Assembly: GCA_032719365.1 (NCBI GenBank)
Contig: CM064866.1
Coordinates: forward strand, 71,993,028-72,057,027
Source: Prinsepia uniflora
Lineage: Eukaryota; Streptophyta; Magnoliopsida; Rosales; Rosaceae
Reading direction: 5' to 3'
DNA: 64,000 bases
The position numbers were made by a program, and so were the translations under genes. The notes beneath the pieces were generated by a model. That model was not told where the DNA came from. It did no database searches and saw only the letters and a program-made list of their open reading frames with translations. Positions 1-11,509 of this stretch are shown in pieces; within the stretch, counting starts at the first letter, position 1, and every line of letters starts with the position of its first letter.

Positions 1-1448
1 AGGATAAACTCCCAAACTCCCGGAAAAGTCAAAGTGTACCGGACACGATTCCTGAGGTGAAAAACCTCGATTTGACCCACCTGACGATCTCCGATCGACT
101 TGAAACCACCACAATTGGATTTGGATCGTCAAAACCTTTAAAATAACATTGGGTCCACATCGAAATTCGAACCCACGCGCCCCCTCGGGCCCCCACGTGC
201 CCCCACGCGCCTGGTCAACCAAAAATTCAACGCTGTTTGAAAGTCAACGTTGACGTCAGCACTAACAACCTTAATAGTGTCACGTGTCAAGTCCATATTG
301 GTCCATGTCTGACATTGTCAGATCTAACATGGTGACGTCACCATGATGATGTCATCACTGACGTCATCAGTCATCCCTATCTTTCGACGGGTCTTGCCAC
401 CGGGTCACACAGTACCCGCTACCGGACCCGGTCATTACTCCTTCAATTCTCGACCAAACTCGATGGGCTTTCTTCTTATGGCTTTATCTAACCCTACTCT
501 AGAGATCTGTCGTGTCAAAAACAAGAAAACTTATCCACATTCTTACCTGTAATCGAAAACCCGAAGCCTAGTTATCCGACGATGTGTTTTCGGTTTCCAG
601 CCAGTAAAGAATAGCCCAACCCTCGATTCCACCTTCCTTGAGTTCGCATCACCTCCTAGAACCAGTTAGGATTGATCATAGCCTTCGTTACACGTCCTAA
701 AACCAACCTTCATTTTTAACCCAAAACGGTTTACGGGTTTCGGTTCCCAACCACCACCGCCGTGGTTCCCCGTCCGTCCATGCTCTGCCTACACTCAGTT
801 TTACACACATCACAAAACAGATGAAGTTAGGGTGGTTCATGTGTTTGTGTTTGGTCGATTCAAGGGTTTCACGTTGGTTCTTGGTGCTCACGGTTATGGA
901 GGAGAAAATGATGAAGATGGTGATATTGATCATGAAGATGGATGGTGAGGATGAGAGATAATTAATGAGAGGAAAAGATGATGGACGGTGAGGGTTGTGA
1001 GAAGAGAGATGAGTGAAATAATATACATATATATAAACCAACTAATGGACATAGATCCATATTTTATGGAAAGCCACCAATGGGATGAGTGACACTCATC
1101 GAAGGACCCACACTAATTAATCACTCAATTAGATTTAATTAATATTTAATTCGAATCCCGAGACGCTAATTGAATCGATTTCGATCCCGTGATCATAACT
1201 TCCCTGTTCGATGTCCGATTTCGACGTGCCGTTTGTCTACGAAATCGTGACGTCCTGATCTACATCACGGTCATCGGTCCTCATACGTTTGACTTCTCGA
1301 GTCAAAAGTCAACATTTGACCCAATTCCAGGGGCGAAACGATCATTTCACATCGTTCGTCCGTATTCTCTCAACTAATCTCCGATTAGTCATACTAAATT
1401 CATAATTAATTAATTATTTAATCCTGATATTCGAGACGGGTCGTTACA
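1..1448 (-). mobile_element. Ty3/gypsy LTR fragment, cut by window edge
   Basis: The block ends in GGGTCGTTACA, the inverted form of the TGTAACGACCC start seen at the other gypsy LTRs of this window. It also carries their landmarks in minus order: a GC-rich stretch of CACGCG motifs at 170-215, GACGTCA-rich repeats at 240-375, and a run of short AAAAGTCAAC-type segments before the terminus. Its other end lies outside the window, so a solo LTR cannot be told from a full element. The first 5 bases after it are TAGAG, which would be one copy of the target duplication. Confidence 0.8.
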
Positions 1449-1866
1449 TAGAGTTTGTAGCCTAAAGATTGAGGCATTTTATTGGACTTTGCCTTAAATA
1501 ATAAAAATAATGGCAATAAGTACAAACATTTCTCGAAATCGATTGCCCCATCACTTAAATTCCTAGAATTTCCAGCTTAAAAGCAAATCCCACCATTATT
1601 TTCGGAACTTCAAACAATTTAACCTCTGGTTTACACATTACTTATTTAAAACACAAAATTTGAACTCCACAAAGAAGTTAAATTCAAATTCTCAGCAAAA
1701 TGAAAAAGAAAGTATCTTTCAATTCACAATTGATGTTGTTGACGTTACATCTGACCAAGCAATGGGTCTCTCAAAATATCACACTAGATTATGTGGCAAG
1801 CCCACCAGAAGACTTCAAAGATTACACAAGGCCCATACCTCAAAACCCATCACTATTACTATAGCC
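1449..1866. other. AT-rich intergenic DNA, nothing recognised
   Basis: No coding frame, RNA or repeat that I can support. It separates the LTR fragment at the window start from the TATA-bearing segment that follows. Confidence 0.6.
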
Positions 1867-2121
1867 TAAACCCTAGATAACTTCTATAAATAGGGAGCCC
1901 CCTCCCTCATTTGGGGGACTCTCTCCCTTCTCTCTACATCTACTTTCTCCTTCTAAAAGGCTGTAAGCCACTTGTATTATGTAAACACACTACTATTATG
2001 AATGAGAATGAGGTAACACCATGGACGTAACCAGATTTGGGTGAACCACGTAGTTTCTTTTGTCTTAGTGTGTGTGTGTGCGTGCCGTTACAGTCTCGTT
2101 GGTACAATTTTTGCATCAACA
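1867..2121 (+). mobile_element. LTR-like promoter and leader fragment of another retroelement family
   Basis: A TATA box (CTATAAATAG, 1884-1893) is followed by a C/T-rich leader, an AATGAGAATGAGG stretch and ACCATGGACGTAACC...GTGAACCACGTAG (2016-2053). The block ends TTTTTGCATCAACA at 2121. From memory this order resembles the R-U5 part of Tat-type or small non-autonomous plant LTRs. No primer binding site follows, and I found no clear start or target duplication, so it would be a solo or partial LTR. It could instead be a host promoter. Confidence 0.35.
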
Positions 2122-2832
2122 TATGTAAAACAACGTAATTAGATTTCTGATATTAGAATAGAGAAAGGGAATTAAACAAAAATTCAAATAAATCACCTCA
2201 ACTTTGCAAGGCCTGAAGTTTTGTCGTGTATATCTATCCAGGTAATCAACTTGCACCAGACAGAAAGAGAAACACCTGCAAAAGTTAAGAGCTTCAAAAG
2301 GTGGATAATCCTGTCTCGTTTTAGGAAAGTTAGAAGCCCCTTAAGATGCTGGAAATTGATACTTACCTTAATAATATGTAGACTCGTTGGTTCAACTCGC
2401 AGGATCAGACCAGTGAGAGTAGGGGATGTCCCTTCCCTTGTGCAAAACGAGAGCTTGGCCACATTCTTTGAATCTGATTGGACAAATCAATTTTAAAAAG
2501 TTTTTTTCCCTCAAACTGCACTTTGATATCTAACATTTGTCTCAAAATACACCTTAAATTTAATTGTATGCTTGGATACTCATTAAAATCTCATTATTGT
2601 TCTAAATTTGTCATTTTTCGTCTAAAACCGTCCATTTAAAGGTAAAATTATCATTTTGGAAAAAAAAATTAAAAACAATTAAAAGTAAATCTTGAAAGAA
2701 AACCCACCACCCCTTCCCCAATCCGAGTCGACTCCATCGTCTTCATCCTTGGAGAGGATAAGGCACCTTTTAGTACAGAAAATAAATATCCCCAAATTTT
2801 CAAATTTGTGCTTCAGTTCATACTAATAAGAA
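2122..2832. other. Intergenic DNA, no gene supported
   Basis: Two overlapping frames of about 90 codons on opposite strands (2193-2496) match no family I know. An ATCCAG|GTAATC splice-like junction near 2240 hints that a gene fragment could be here, but nothing confirms it. The rest is AT-rich. Confidence 0.4.
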
Positions 2833-3213
2833 ATCCCATTTTGACCTGAGATTTACTCTCTGATTAGAAGCGACGGTGATGTTAGAGCGGACAAAGAGAA
2901 CCCCGTCTGGCGGAAAAGTGATGACATTATTGATGACCCTTTGGCCAATTTCGATGACCTGCAAAACGTCGCCGGTCTGAGTTCGGAACAAGGAAGCGTT
3001 CTGGATGATGAAGAGCTACTCATTCTCCCTGGTCTAGAGCAGCCACCACGTGGCTGAGAGGGAGCCACTGGTGGTGACGCTGTCTTTTCCCAAATCAGCC
3101 AAATCATCGATGGCCTTAACGATTGAAGCGGGCTTTGCTGGGTTGTTCCGGGTCTTAAGGCCACAGTCCTGGTCGGAGATTAGGTTGAGAAGGCGCATCT
3201 TGGCGAGTTGGAA
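2833..3213 (-). pseudogene. Plastid-lipid-associated protein (PAP/fibrillin) exon, broken
   Basis: Read on the minus strand from about 3213, one frame gives a fibrillin-like block. It holds LLNLISDQDCGLKTRNNP, then AIDDLADLGKDSVTT, then LSATW, then LFIIQNASLF, then GDVLQVI, and ends near NNVITFPPDGVLFVRSN. From memory this order matches the PAP11-like branch of the plastid fibrillins, which bind lipids in plastoglobules and thylakoids. Two in-frame TAG stops fall just after LSATW, where the family has Trp and Gln codons, so each is one C-to-T or G-to-A change away. Only about 125 codons remain. There is no transit peptide and no C-terminal part. Longer open frames over the same bases are shadows. 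Confidence 0.72.
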
Positions 3214-3214
3214 C

Positions 3215-3242
3215 TTAGTATTATAGAAAGTAGTAAATTTCC
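3215..3242 (+). repeat. Left copy of a ~28 bp direct repeat flanking the Harbinger element
   Basis: This stretch ends AAAGTAGTAAATTTCC and is repeated at 6127-6154 with two or three differences. The whole 2.9 kb Harbinger element lies between the copies. It is far longer than the 3-base duplication made by this transposon class. Confidence 0.75.
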
Positions 3243-3801
3243 TTAGAGTGTGTTTGGATAAAAGATTTCTAGTTTAATGAGAATTTACAAATTACATGAT
3301 TTGTAATTTCGTATTTACAATTTCTATAATTTGCAAATTCTAGTGTTTGGATATTATGATGTAGAATTTTAAAAATCATGAAAATTACAATTTCACATGT
3401 TTGGATAATCATAGGATTTAAACATATGAAAATGAAAGTTTCATTTTTACACAAAAACAGTACACAAACATCAAATTTGAATATAAAGATCTCAAACACA
3501 TTATGTAAAAGCTAAAAACTCCAAAAATCCTTCTTATCTATCACTATCTCTAATCTAATTTCGGAAATCAAATTAAAATTCAAACTAAATCTGCTAAACA
3601 ATAAGCAACGTTGCAAATCAACTCTCTTAAAATAGAGCAACAAATCAAAAATCACTTTTAGAACAAGTATAAAATATGATTAATGTTCAAAATATCCCAT
3701 CATAAAATAAACTCTAAAGTAAATATAAGAATAACTAACAAATAAAATGTTCCAGCATTTATGAATAAACACGAAAGATCCTAACATAGTAAAAACATAT
3801 T

Positions 3802-4741
3802 CTATTTTTTTGTTGAAAGAAACATCAACACCATGCTATGTTTTTCGTCAACCGGAAGCCCCTTGAACATGGGAAAGTGTTTCGGATTTTCTACAAACCA
3901 AGAGTATGCCTTCAGTCGATCATTTCTACTAAGATTAGGAATTGCAGTAAGTTTCTCAGTGCGAATAAAATTATGCAACACAAAGCAAGCATTGATAATC
4001 CTAATTTGTGTTTTGATGTTGAAAAATGATGATGTACGCAATATACTCCATCGTTTTTTTAACAGCCCAAATGACCTTTCAATGACATTCCTTGCAATTG
4101 AATGACACAAGTTAAATAACTCTTTGTAATTTTCAGGCCGATTGTTTCCTCTCCATTCATTTAAGTGATATCTAGCTCCTCTGTAGGGTGCTAGAAAACT
4201 TGGTCCATTAGCATATTCAGCATCTACAAGATAGTATTTATCTACAAATAAAAAGCCAAAAAAATACATTAACTTAGTCATTTAGTCATAAATTTTTCCA
4301 TTATTAAGAATTAGTATACTTCAAATTATTGGATCAATAATAGTGAAACCCAATGACTCTATACTTCAAATTATGAGCAAGTATATTTAAAAAAATTGCG
4401 ACGGATTCTTCAATAGAAACGTATCTTGTTCGGACCAATCCACCCCTTTCACACAAAATGGCACATAACCTCCTAAATGCACTCTTACTAACTCGCAATT
4501 GTTCAATACAATCAACCTCCCGCCCATTGTATAAACAATTCAATTTACATTGTCTTTTTTCATCCCAATCACGAGCAGGCTCTCTGACTAAATAATGTTC
4601 ATTCTACCAAGATACCACTATGGAAACTATGGTGGTGAGCATACTAACAATAATTATCATTCTCTTCTTAGTTTCTTCTTCCTCTCTAGCACGCTTGCGA
4701 GTTAAGTGTGTAAAGAAGTTATCTACATCCTCACTAGCCAT
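3802..4741 (-). pseudogene. HARBI1-like transposase, internally deleted
   Basis: The likely start is the ATG at 4741-4739, giving MASEDVDNFFTHL, the usual acidic N-terminus. A basic helix, an in-frame TAG, and a helix-turn-helix-like block with YVSIEESVAIFLNILAHN follow. The frame resumes at about 4228 with YYLVDAEYANGPSFLAPYRG and NVIERSFGLLKKRW, which hold the second Asp and the Glu of the DDE triad. The roughly 120 residues in between, which carry the first catalytic Asp (the GALDGT region in relatives), are missing and replaced by about 110 bases with stops. The intact enzyme would cut and join transposon ends in the nucleus. This copy cannot. Confidence 0.8.
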
Positions 4742-5006
4742 ACCTGTTTAATTATATGTACTTGTGTGACAACGTGTAAAATGTGAATGATATGTATAAA
4801 TAAAAAGTAAAAATTATATTTATGTTGACTTTAATATATATAACAGCTAGCGGACTAAAATTCTCTGCATATTATTTATCATTCTCTTCAATTCGGTCTT
4901 TTTATCAGGCTTTTATCAATCCACCAAATCCATTAAACTATTAAGGAAAGTGCACACAGTTTCTTTTTGTTCCAAAAAAATTGAAGCAGTTTTACATGTG
5001 TCAATA

Positions 5007-5610
5007 CCCATAAAACCTATTTATTTATCAAACCTAATGCAACAAAGCAAACATCAAGGGAAGAGAAACTCAGAACATTCAACCAAATCCTGATGAGCAA
5101 CGATAGTCCTAAAAACAATTCGCTAGAAGAAAAATATACGCCTACAGTTTCTTTTTATTTTAGTCTTTAGCAAAACAAATAACTTTATATAACTTTACCC
5201 ACCCTGTACTTATTGCAATGACAGATTCAAACAAGCATGGTGCAGCTTGCCTTGGAGTGAAGATATATCATACAAGAGTTTTGTAGAGCATCATAATCAT
5301 GCTAATCTTATCCTTTGTTCACAATTTGCTGAAATAAAATACGATATATAACTCATTCAATTGAGTGGGCAATATTGCAATCTTAATCTTTAGCTTAAGA
5401 GGAAGAGAAAGATTGTCGTTCAACCATAAAAAGACCGAATCAAACCATCAGAGGAAGAGAAACTCATTCAATCGATTAGTTTCACAATTTGCTAACATTA
5501 GAGGAAGAGAAAGATCCTTAAACCATAAAACCCATAAAACCCATTTATTTATCAAACTTAAAGCAACTCAACAAACATCAAGGGAAGAGAAACTCAGAAC
5601 ATTCAACCAA
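5007..5610 (+). repeat. 80 bp direct duplication inside the Harbinger element
   Basis: The segment 5007-5086 recurs at 5531-5610 with a few changes. Both copies run from CCCATAAAACC to CATTCAACCAA. Short AGAGGAAGAGAAA motifs recur between them. The open frame across 5365-5823 comes from these repeats and lies opposite to the transposase; I do not count it as a gene. Confidence 0.75.
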
Positions 5611-6126
5611 TTGAATAATTATGGAAATAAAAGACCGAATCAGAGATTGAACAAACCAAAGACATGTTTGTATGCAAAGAAACAAAATAAAATAGGACCA
5701 GAGATTGTAGTTCTTACCTTTGATTTGCAGTTTTCGTGGATTGACCCAAGTAAGGGCTGCACGGGAAGCTTGGAAATTGACCCAAGTAAAGGCAACTCAG
5801 CACCTTGGAAGATTTTCGCTTAGTTTGGGAACAAAACTCTGCAACATAAGATGGGTTTTTATAGGTTGATTTTGGCGGGCAGCTTGGAAGATTGCCGCTC
5901 ATAATTTCTTCCCTCCCTCAGAATTACTAAATCCCTTCTTACTTAGAATTGGAAAATTCTATCTATTAGGCAGAATTTCAACAAGTCATTTGAGGGCCTC
6001 AAATCCCCCCAAATTTTTCAAATAGTGACCAATTTTCCCAAACAAAGGAAATAGGAATTTCCGCTCACCAAATCCTGTGTTCACCCTAAATAATGTGTTT
6101 TTTTCCTAAAGCCAAACACACGCTTA

Positions 6127-6154
6127 TTGTATTTAGACAAAGTAGTAAATTTCC
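6127..6154 (+). repeat. Right copy of the ~28 bp repeat flanking the Harbinger element
   Basis: It shares AAAGTAGTAAATTTCC and most of the bases before it with 3215-3242. It starts directly after the right TTA duplication. Confidence 0.75.
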
Positions 6155-6664
6155 ATATTACACTTGGTTTACTACTTGTCTTAGTTAATACTGTTTTCAA
6201 CCAATTTTCTGATTTCATCTCGCCAGAAGAATTCCTTCCTTTTGGGTTTTCTCCACCGCAATTTTTTCCTTCAGTGCTCACCACAACACCCATCAGTATA
6301 TATATATAGGAAGTTATTGCTCAGAACACTCTCATCAACTTCTTCAGAACCCTCAAAGCCACGTACCAAGTATTAAATTTCTGAAATCTTCATAATCTGT
6401 ATATAATTAATTAATGGTACAGAAATATAATACTAAATGATGTGGCATATTTATTTTTTTTAAAATTAATTTATATCTAATTAATATTATAATTTATTTT
6501 TTCTTTCTTACCATGCCAACTATTAATTTTTGATATAAATTTTTAGTTATTTTTCTACAAAATTAACCCGAACCAAACAAAATCGATTTTCTAATTTTGC
6601 CAGGCCCTCGTCACGTTGAAAAATGAAAATAAAAAAACCAAAAACAGAGGCAGGTTTCAGATAT
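6155..6664. other. AT-rich intergenic DNA
   Basis: A TATATATATATA run at 6298-6309 is followed by GGAAGTTATTGC. A frame of 60 codons ends there but has no recognisable product. Nothing else is supported. Confidence 0.5.
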
Positions 6665-6746
6665 TCAATTGGGCTAGTCTCATCAAAGATGCGCAATCTA
6701 TGGGCCTGACTGGAAAAACCCTACAGCCCAAAGAATAAAACCCTAA
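6665..6746 (+). promoter_or_regulatory. Telo-box and TGGGCY (site II) promoter cluster
   Basis: TGGGCT (6670-6675), TGGGCC (6701-6706) and the inverted AGCCCA (6725-6730) alternate with two AAACCCTA telo-boxes (6716-6723 and 6738-6745). In plants this pairing marks promoters of ribosomal-protein and other ribosome-biogenesis genes, including many snoRNA genes. It sits about 90 bases before a TATA box and 640 bases before the snoRNA, so it probably drives the snoRNA precursor. Confidence 0.7.
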
Positions 6747-6831
6747 TATCTATGGCGGCGGCCGTTTTAAACTATCACTCATTCTCTGTCAATGGATGCG
6801 GATCGGACGGTCTAAATCCAAAGCGCTCACA

Positions 6832-6839
6832 TATAAATA
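6832..6839 (+). promoter_or_regulatory. TATA box of the snoRNA transcript
   Basis: TATAAATA lies downstream of the telo-box cluster. Transcription would be expected to begin about 30 bases on, near 6865, just before a C/T-rich leader-like stretch (6870-6950). I see no convincing protein start in the region that follows. Confidence 0.55.
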
Positions 6840-7024
6840 ACACTCCCCAATGTAACACAGAATACCCCGACTTGCTCTGTTTCGCCGCTGCTGCTAGGGT
6901 CGGGGGGTTTCTCCTCCGTCTGTCGTATCTTCTACTTCTTGCATTGGCATGGCATTCTTGTTCTCCCTGATTTCATTCAACTTGTTTCTTTTTTGTGTTT
7001 TCTTTGGTCCTTCACTGTTAATCG

Positions 7025-7100
7025 CAGTGGATGTTTGATTATACTTGATCCCAGTGGATGTTTGATTATACTTGATCCCAGTGGATGTTTGACTATGTTT
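7025..7100 (+). repeat. Three tandem copies of a 27 bp unit
   Basis: Units begin at 7025, 7052 and 7079, each with CAGTGGATGTTTGA. The third departs after GACTATG. The array lies inside the inferred snoRNA precursor, between the TATA box and the snoRNA. No function is evident. Confidence 0.85.
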
Positions 7101-7375
7101 TAGAATTATGTTGTATTTAATTGTGACGGGGGACAGTGATTCCGTCCCCAACTTAATGGAGCAGGCTATTGATGCTTGTACATTCCGAAGTAAACGTCGC
7201 ATAGAAAATCTCGTCGGCGTTGATGGTCCTCCCTCACAGGAGCTCCTCCGTCGGCGGCGGTGTCATATCCTATCGCCTTGTGGAGCGGTGTTTACTGCCT
7301 TTATCATTTGGGACTGGCCATGAGACCGACATTTGTCAATTCTTGCCAATATTTAATTTCATGTTGTTTGTAAAT

Positions 7376-7462
7376 TGCCGGTGATGAAATCAGTTATAAA
7401 ACACACCATCTTTCGGGACTGAATGGCTATAAGCCTTGCTGACTATCTGCAATTCTGAGGCG
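7376..7462 (+). ncRNA. snoR39BY: Box C/D snoRNA, snoR39BY-like (guides 25S and 5.8S rRNA methylation)
   Basis: Box C is GTGATGA (7381-7387), box D' CTGA (7419-7422), a weak C' TGCTGA (7437-7442) and box D CTGA (7455-7458). TGCC (7376-7379) and GGCG (7459-7462) can form the end stem. The 14 bases CACCATCTTTCGGG (7404-7417) before D' complement the 25S rRNA stretch CCCGAAAGATGGTG. The fifth base before the box pairs with its G, the site called Gm805 in yeast and guided there by snR39b. The 9 bases TCTGCAATT (7446-7454) before D complement AATTGCAGA of 5.8S rRNA, placing the target at the G I recall as plant Gm79. From memory, plant snoR39BY guides these two sites. The rRNA matches are recalled, not searched. 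Confidence 0.75.
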
Positions 7463-8644
7463 TTTCTTCTTTTATTTTACTTTTTTGTTTTCTTTTTATG
7501 TTTGCTTACATTTTCAAATTTATTTCCAAAATTTTCAGTCTTGTATGTCTGATTTTATAAATAGCCTGTGCATAACACGTACGAGCATCGGCATATCTTG
7601 GATCCCTAAAACTGATATGATAGTTTGGACCCGAAGGAGGTATTTTTATTGATTTTGAACTGAAGAAATGAAAACCATGAAGGACTTGTAACACGACATA
7701 TGCACTGCGTGCACCTTACCTAAAGAAACTGAACAGAAGGTTATCTGGCATCTTAACCGGAGAACGAAAACCGGACCTTTTTTTTGGTCAGATCTATACC
7801 CGGATTTTTAACTTGGACCTTAAAACCGAAGTTGAACTTGCACTAGTTGTGCACACCTTAAACAGAAGTTGAATCTCGTGCACCTTAGTCGTAGATTAAT
7901 ATGTGCTAGGAAACCATCGCCACGACGAGAAAAATGACTCACTTTCAGAATCAAATTTCACAATCAATCTGAAGAACCAAAATTTAATTTTTTTTTGCAT
8001 GCTATTTCTTAATTTCTCTCTGAATACAGCCAACTTGCAGCCGAGTCAATTCGAAATCATTTTAATCCTTTTTTTTTTGGTCAATCAGCTTAAGAAATCG
8101 GATGCTTCTGAATTTTTTAAGTTCGGATAATTGCTTGCAAAGTAGAATCTGACTTAAATAGAATAAAAAAAAATAATGGGTGCTGATTTTCGCACTTCAA
8201 AACTTTCTTCCAGCACTCTTCCTTTTTATTTTAATATTTTCTTATTAGTTTATGAACCAACCTTCTAAATTTACCTTTCTTTGAATTTAATTTAATTTTT
8301 TTTTATATATATAAAACCTTTGCACTTCTTTTTTTAAGAAATTTTCTCTAAGAAAGAAAGACATTGATTGTTTTCATGAGGGTGGTGGGGCTGCCATATA
8401 CCTCGATGGTATGTTACAATTCATTCGCTGTTTGTGCAAGCGGTAATGTCTACCTTTTAATATTCAAGCTGTAATGCCTTTCGCAATTACTACAATTATT
8501 GTTCTTTGCTTCCTTTTATTAAACAAGTGTATGAAATTCCAATTATTATATGGAAATAGAGCACTGTTGGAGGCTTGAGTTCTTTTAATTTAATGGTGTT
8601 GGAAGTTGATTAAGCTTTGAGCCATGCATCTCTAGTAATCATGG
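7463..8644. other. AT-rich intergenic DNA
   Basis: Poly-T and poly-A runs, no supported gene. A weak C/D-like TGATATGA...CTGA pair near 7613-7665 has no recognisable guide, so I do not call it. The stretch ends at the TGTAACG start of element D. Confidence 0.5.
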
Positions 8645-9437
8645 TGTAACGATGTGAATCTCGAGAGAAAGTAAAAAATTGAAAAATTAAAAGAGAAATG
8701 ATGATTTTACTCCTAAAAGACTTTTGATCGGGACATCTTTAGAAAATTCGAAAGTATTGTTACGAAGGTTTCGACCTCCTGAGTGTCTGGACATGCATGC
8801 CAAAAATGATGTTCGAATAAAATCATCAAGGTGTAAATGGTATAAGGGAATTTTGGTAATTTTGCTACCAAGGGTATTGTGGTAATTTTACAAAGTGAGA
8901 TCTAGACTTTTCTAGAATCCTCTCCACTTTTCCCTCCTATTCATCCACCGACTTACCTTAGTTATATGAGTGTGTTTGTAAGAGAGGTATCAGTGGTGGA
9001 TGGACGTACTAGAAGAAAATGAACGAAAATGAAAAGAAAAAAAACTACTAGGAGAGGAGGACATAGTAAGAAGAAAATGAGAGAAAATGAATGAGAGGAG
9101 ACAAGGAAGTGAACTGAAGGCGGTAGGGTAGTCTCTGGTCATATTCATGATCGGAACCCGTGGGGTGTTTAGGAATGGCCTACAGAAGTTTGGGCCATTT
9201 CGAGGGTTTTTAGCACGAGACGAGGACCTTAGGGAGTTATGTGAACTCCTTCGATCGTCCTAAGAAAAGAAAATGAGAGTCTATGTAACGACCCGAACTT
9301 TCTAGGAATTGAAAAATGACCATTTTACCCTTAGGTCAAGGGTTGACTTCTCTTGGTCAAAGTCTAAGTGTTGAATTTTTTACTGGGACGATTTTTTTGC
9401 AATTCCAAAAATGTTATTAGGAAGGTCTTGGTCTCCC

Positions 9438-9497
9438 GAGTACGTTGATAGGCGACATGTCAAAAATGAGTACGTTGATAGGCGACATGTCAAAAAT
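9438..9497 (+). repeat. 30 bp tandem duplication in LTR I
   Basis: Two perfect copies beginning GAGTACGTTGATAGG (9438 and 9468). Confidence 0.95.
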
Positions 9498-9781
9498 GAA
9501 GATCAGATGGTTACGTTTCGGGTCTAAACTAGGTAGGGGCAATATGGTAATTTTACAAGGGAGAGATATTTTAGTCTTTTCTTTGTGAGATATTTTGTGG
9601 TAGCTGAATAGGAGCATGACAGGTTTCCTTATTTCCTAAATCCTGGTGTCACCGTCCTTGAGTGTGATTGTGTTTTAATGGTTGTAAGTTGTGTGTGATG
9701 TGAGGGTAGACGGCCGAGAGGAAAAAAAGAGGGAAATAAGAAGAAAAACCAGGAAGAAGATTAGAGAAGAGCGAAACAGAT

Positions 9782-9785
<4 letters not shown>

Positions 9786-9853
<68 letters not shown>

Positions 9854-9860
9854 GAGAGAG
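9786..9860 (+). repeat. (AG)n microsatellite in LTR I
   Basis: About 75 bases of nearly pure AG repeat, with one GGG interruption near 9841. It creates a long Ser-Leu frame on the other strand, which is not a gene. Confidence 0.97.
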
Positions 9861-11509
9861 GCAGGTCGTGGTCTGAGAAGGAAAGAAGGATGTTGAACCC
9901 GTAAGGGGTGTTTCCGGGTTTGAGCTTAGCTGGATAGTTTAAGGTAGGGAACTTGGGAAACAGGGTTAGGATCACCCTCCTAGAGGTTCTACGATTGTGA
10001 CACACTGCCCAGCCGTGAGTCTAGACGTTGGGATCGTTCAAGCAAGAGGGTTGCAAATTTGGGTCGCGTGTCCTTCGACTGGTCAAGCAGTTTAGGTAAG
10101 TTTTTCTAGGTTCTAATTATATAGATCTCCTTCTGAGTTAGATTAAGATGTTTAGGTCGAAACACTATTGAAAAAGTGCTAAAAACGAGTGAGAAAAGGC
10201 TGGGTCGGGCGACCCGAATAACGAAGGAAACATGTGAGAGAAAAGGTGAACAATACATGTTACTATAGCAGCGCGTGAAACCCACACACAACCACTCCTA
10301 GCGACGCATGAGGGTGTGTGGTAGGGGTTTTGGAGTTGCAACCAACATATTTTCTCATCCTTTCGATATTACAAACATTTTGGTGCAGGTTTCGAGGTAA
10401 TCGGACCCTGTCTCGGGATAGTTTCGGGTATCCAAAGCACGTATTTAATATTGAAAAAATTATTGTAAAATTCTTGAGAGTTAGGGTTTGTACCAGAAGG
10501 TTACCTAAGGGTTCGGGAAACCTTAATGACCTCATATTATGTTTTTGGACAAGAGGCGGAATTCCCGGAGTCGATGAAGAATGTCTGGAACTCAAATAAG
10601 CGACAAAATTGCACTATGAGTGGACGTTTGATTTCACTAAAATATTGTGCATGCATATTTATGAGTTTTAAATGTATTTCTATGTGTTTTGATGATAATT
10701 GAATGGTTGGAAGTTTTATCGGATTTTTGTGTGATTTAATAAAAATTTAATTAATATTTTATTGCACGTTTTTTGAGGTTTCTATAAATTCTATTTTGGG
10801 TTCCGATTCGAATGCGGGTTCAGGTTAAGCATGACTTGTGATTTGAAAGGTTATAATGTTGAACTTTTTGGTGATGTCATATGATTTTGGTTGGTTTTCG
10901 AAAGCCTTTGATGACTTGTTTCACGAGGCTTCCCTCGAGTATATATTTCCGGACTTTGGTTTTAATTATAAATTTGGGTTGAATAAGGTTTTAATTATGA
11001 AATAAAGTGATTTTGAGGTATTTATGATTCTCTTATGATTTTCGAATGATTTTCATGGAAATGTCTTCTATGCATGTTTTACGAGGCATGAGGTATAACT
11101 TGGTTTTAGGCTTAGGCCTAGGTTTTCTGAAATGAAATTTTGGATATGAATTGATATGTGATGTGGATATGTAGTTTCTTGGTATTTGTGATGTGATATG
11201 TAGTAATGTTGTGTGATATGAGCATATGTCTCGGATCTTGTGATGTGTGAAATGTTGTGATAATTGTGTTGATTAGATGTGAGTCTTAGACATCGAGCCG
11301 AGGGCTTTGAATCCCGAGTTTGTATGTAATGTCCTACCCAAAGTGCACTTGTGATGTGATGATATGATAATTAGTATGATACTTGTGTTTTGAGGATGGT
11401 TTGGTTGTAATTGATTGTGTGATTGATGTTATGGTATCGAGGTTAGGTTAATCGGTATGATTGGTTGATTATGATATGTATGGATCTATGTGATACTAGA
11501 TAGGGTTCA

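Larger units (their letters stand above)
3246..6123 (-). mobile_element. PIF/Harbinger DNA transposon, inactive
   Basis: The left end reads GAGTGTGTTTGG (from 3246). The right end is CCAAACACACGC (to 6123), whose complement GCGTGTGTTTGG matches it at 11 of 12 bases. TTA lies directly outside both ends (3243-3245 and 6124-6126), as expected for the TWA target duplication of PIF/Harbinger elements. The transposase remnant lies inside on the minus strand. The other gene of this class, a Myb-like DNA-binding ORF, was not recognised, so the element is probably decayed as well as defective in transposase. Confidence 0.8.

Noticed and set aside
2853..3164. 103-codon minus-strand frame
   Set aside because: It is an out-of-frame reading of the fibrillin pseudogene; the conserved residues appear in another frame that has stops.
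5365..5823. Possible second gene (Myb-like ORF1) of the Harbinger element
   Set aside because: It lies opposite to the transposase, is low in complexity, and is built from internal repeats.
7120..7340. Possible H/ACA snoRNA upstream of the C/D snoRNA
   Set aside because: There is an ACA at 7329 and a GGGGAC/GTCCCC hairpin near 7125-7148, but no convincing H box or two-hairpin layout.
9649..10005. 118-codon frame with a Ser-Leu repeat
   Set aside because: It is a translation of the AG microsatellite in LTR I.
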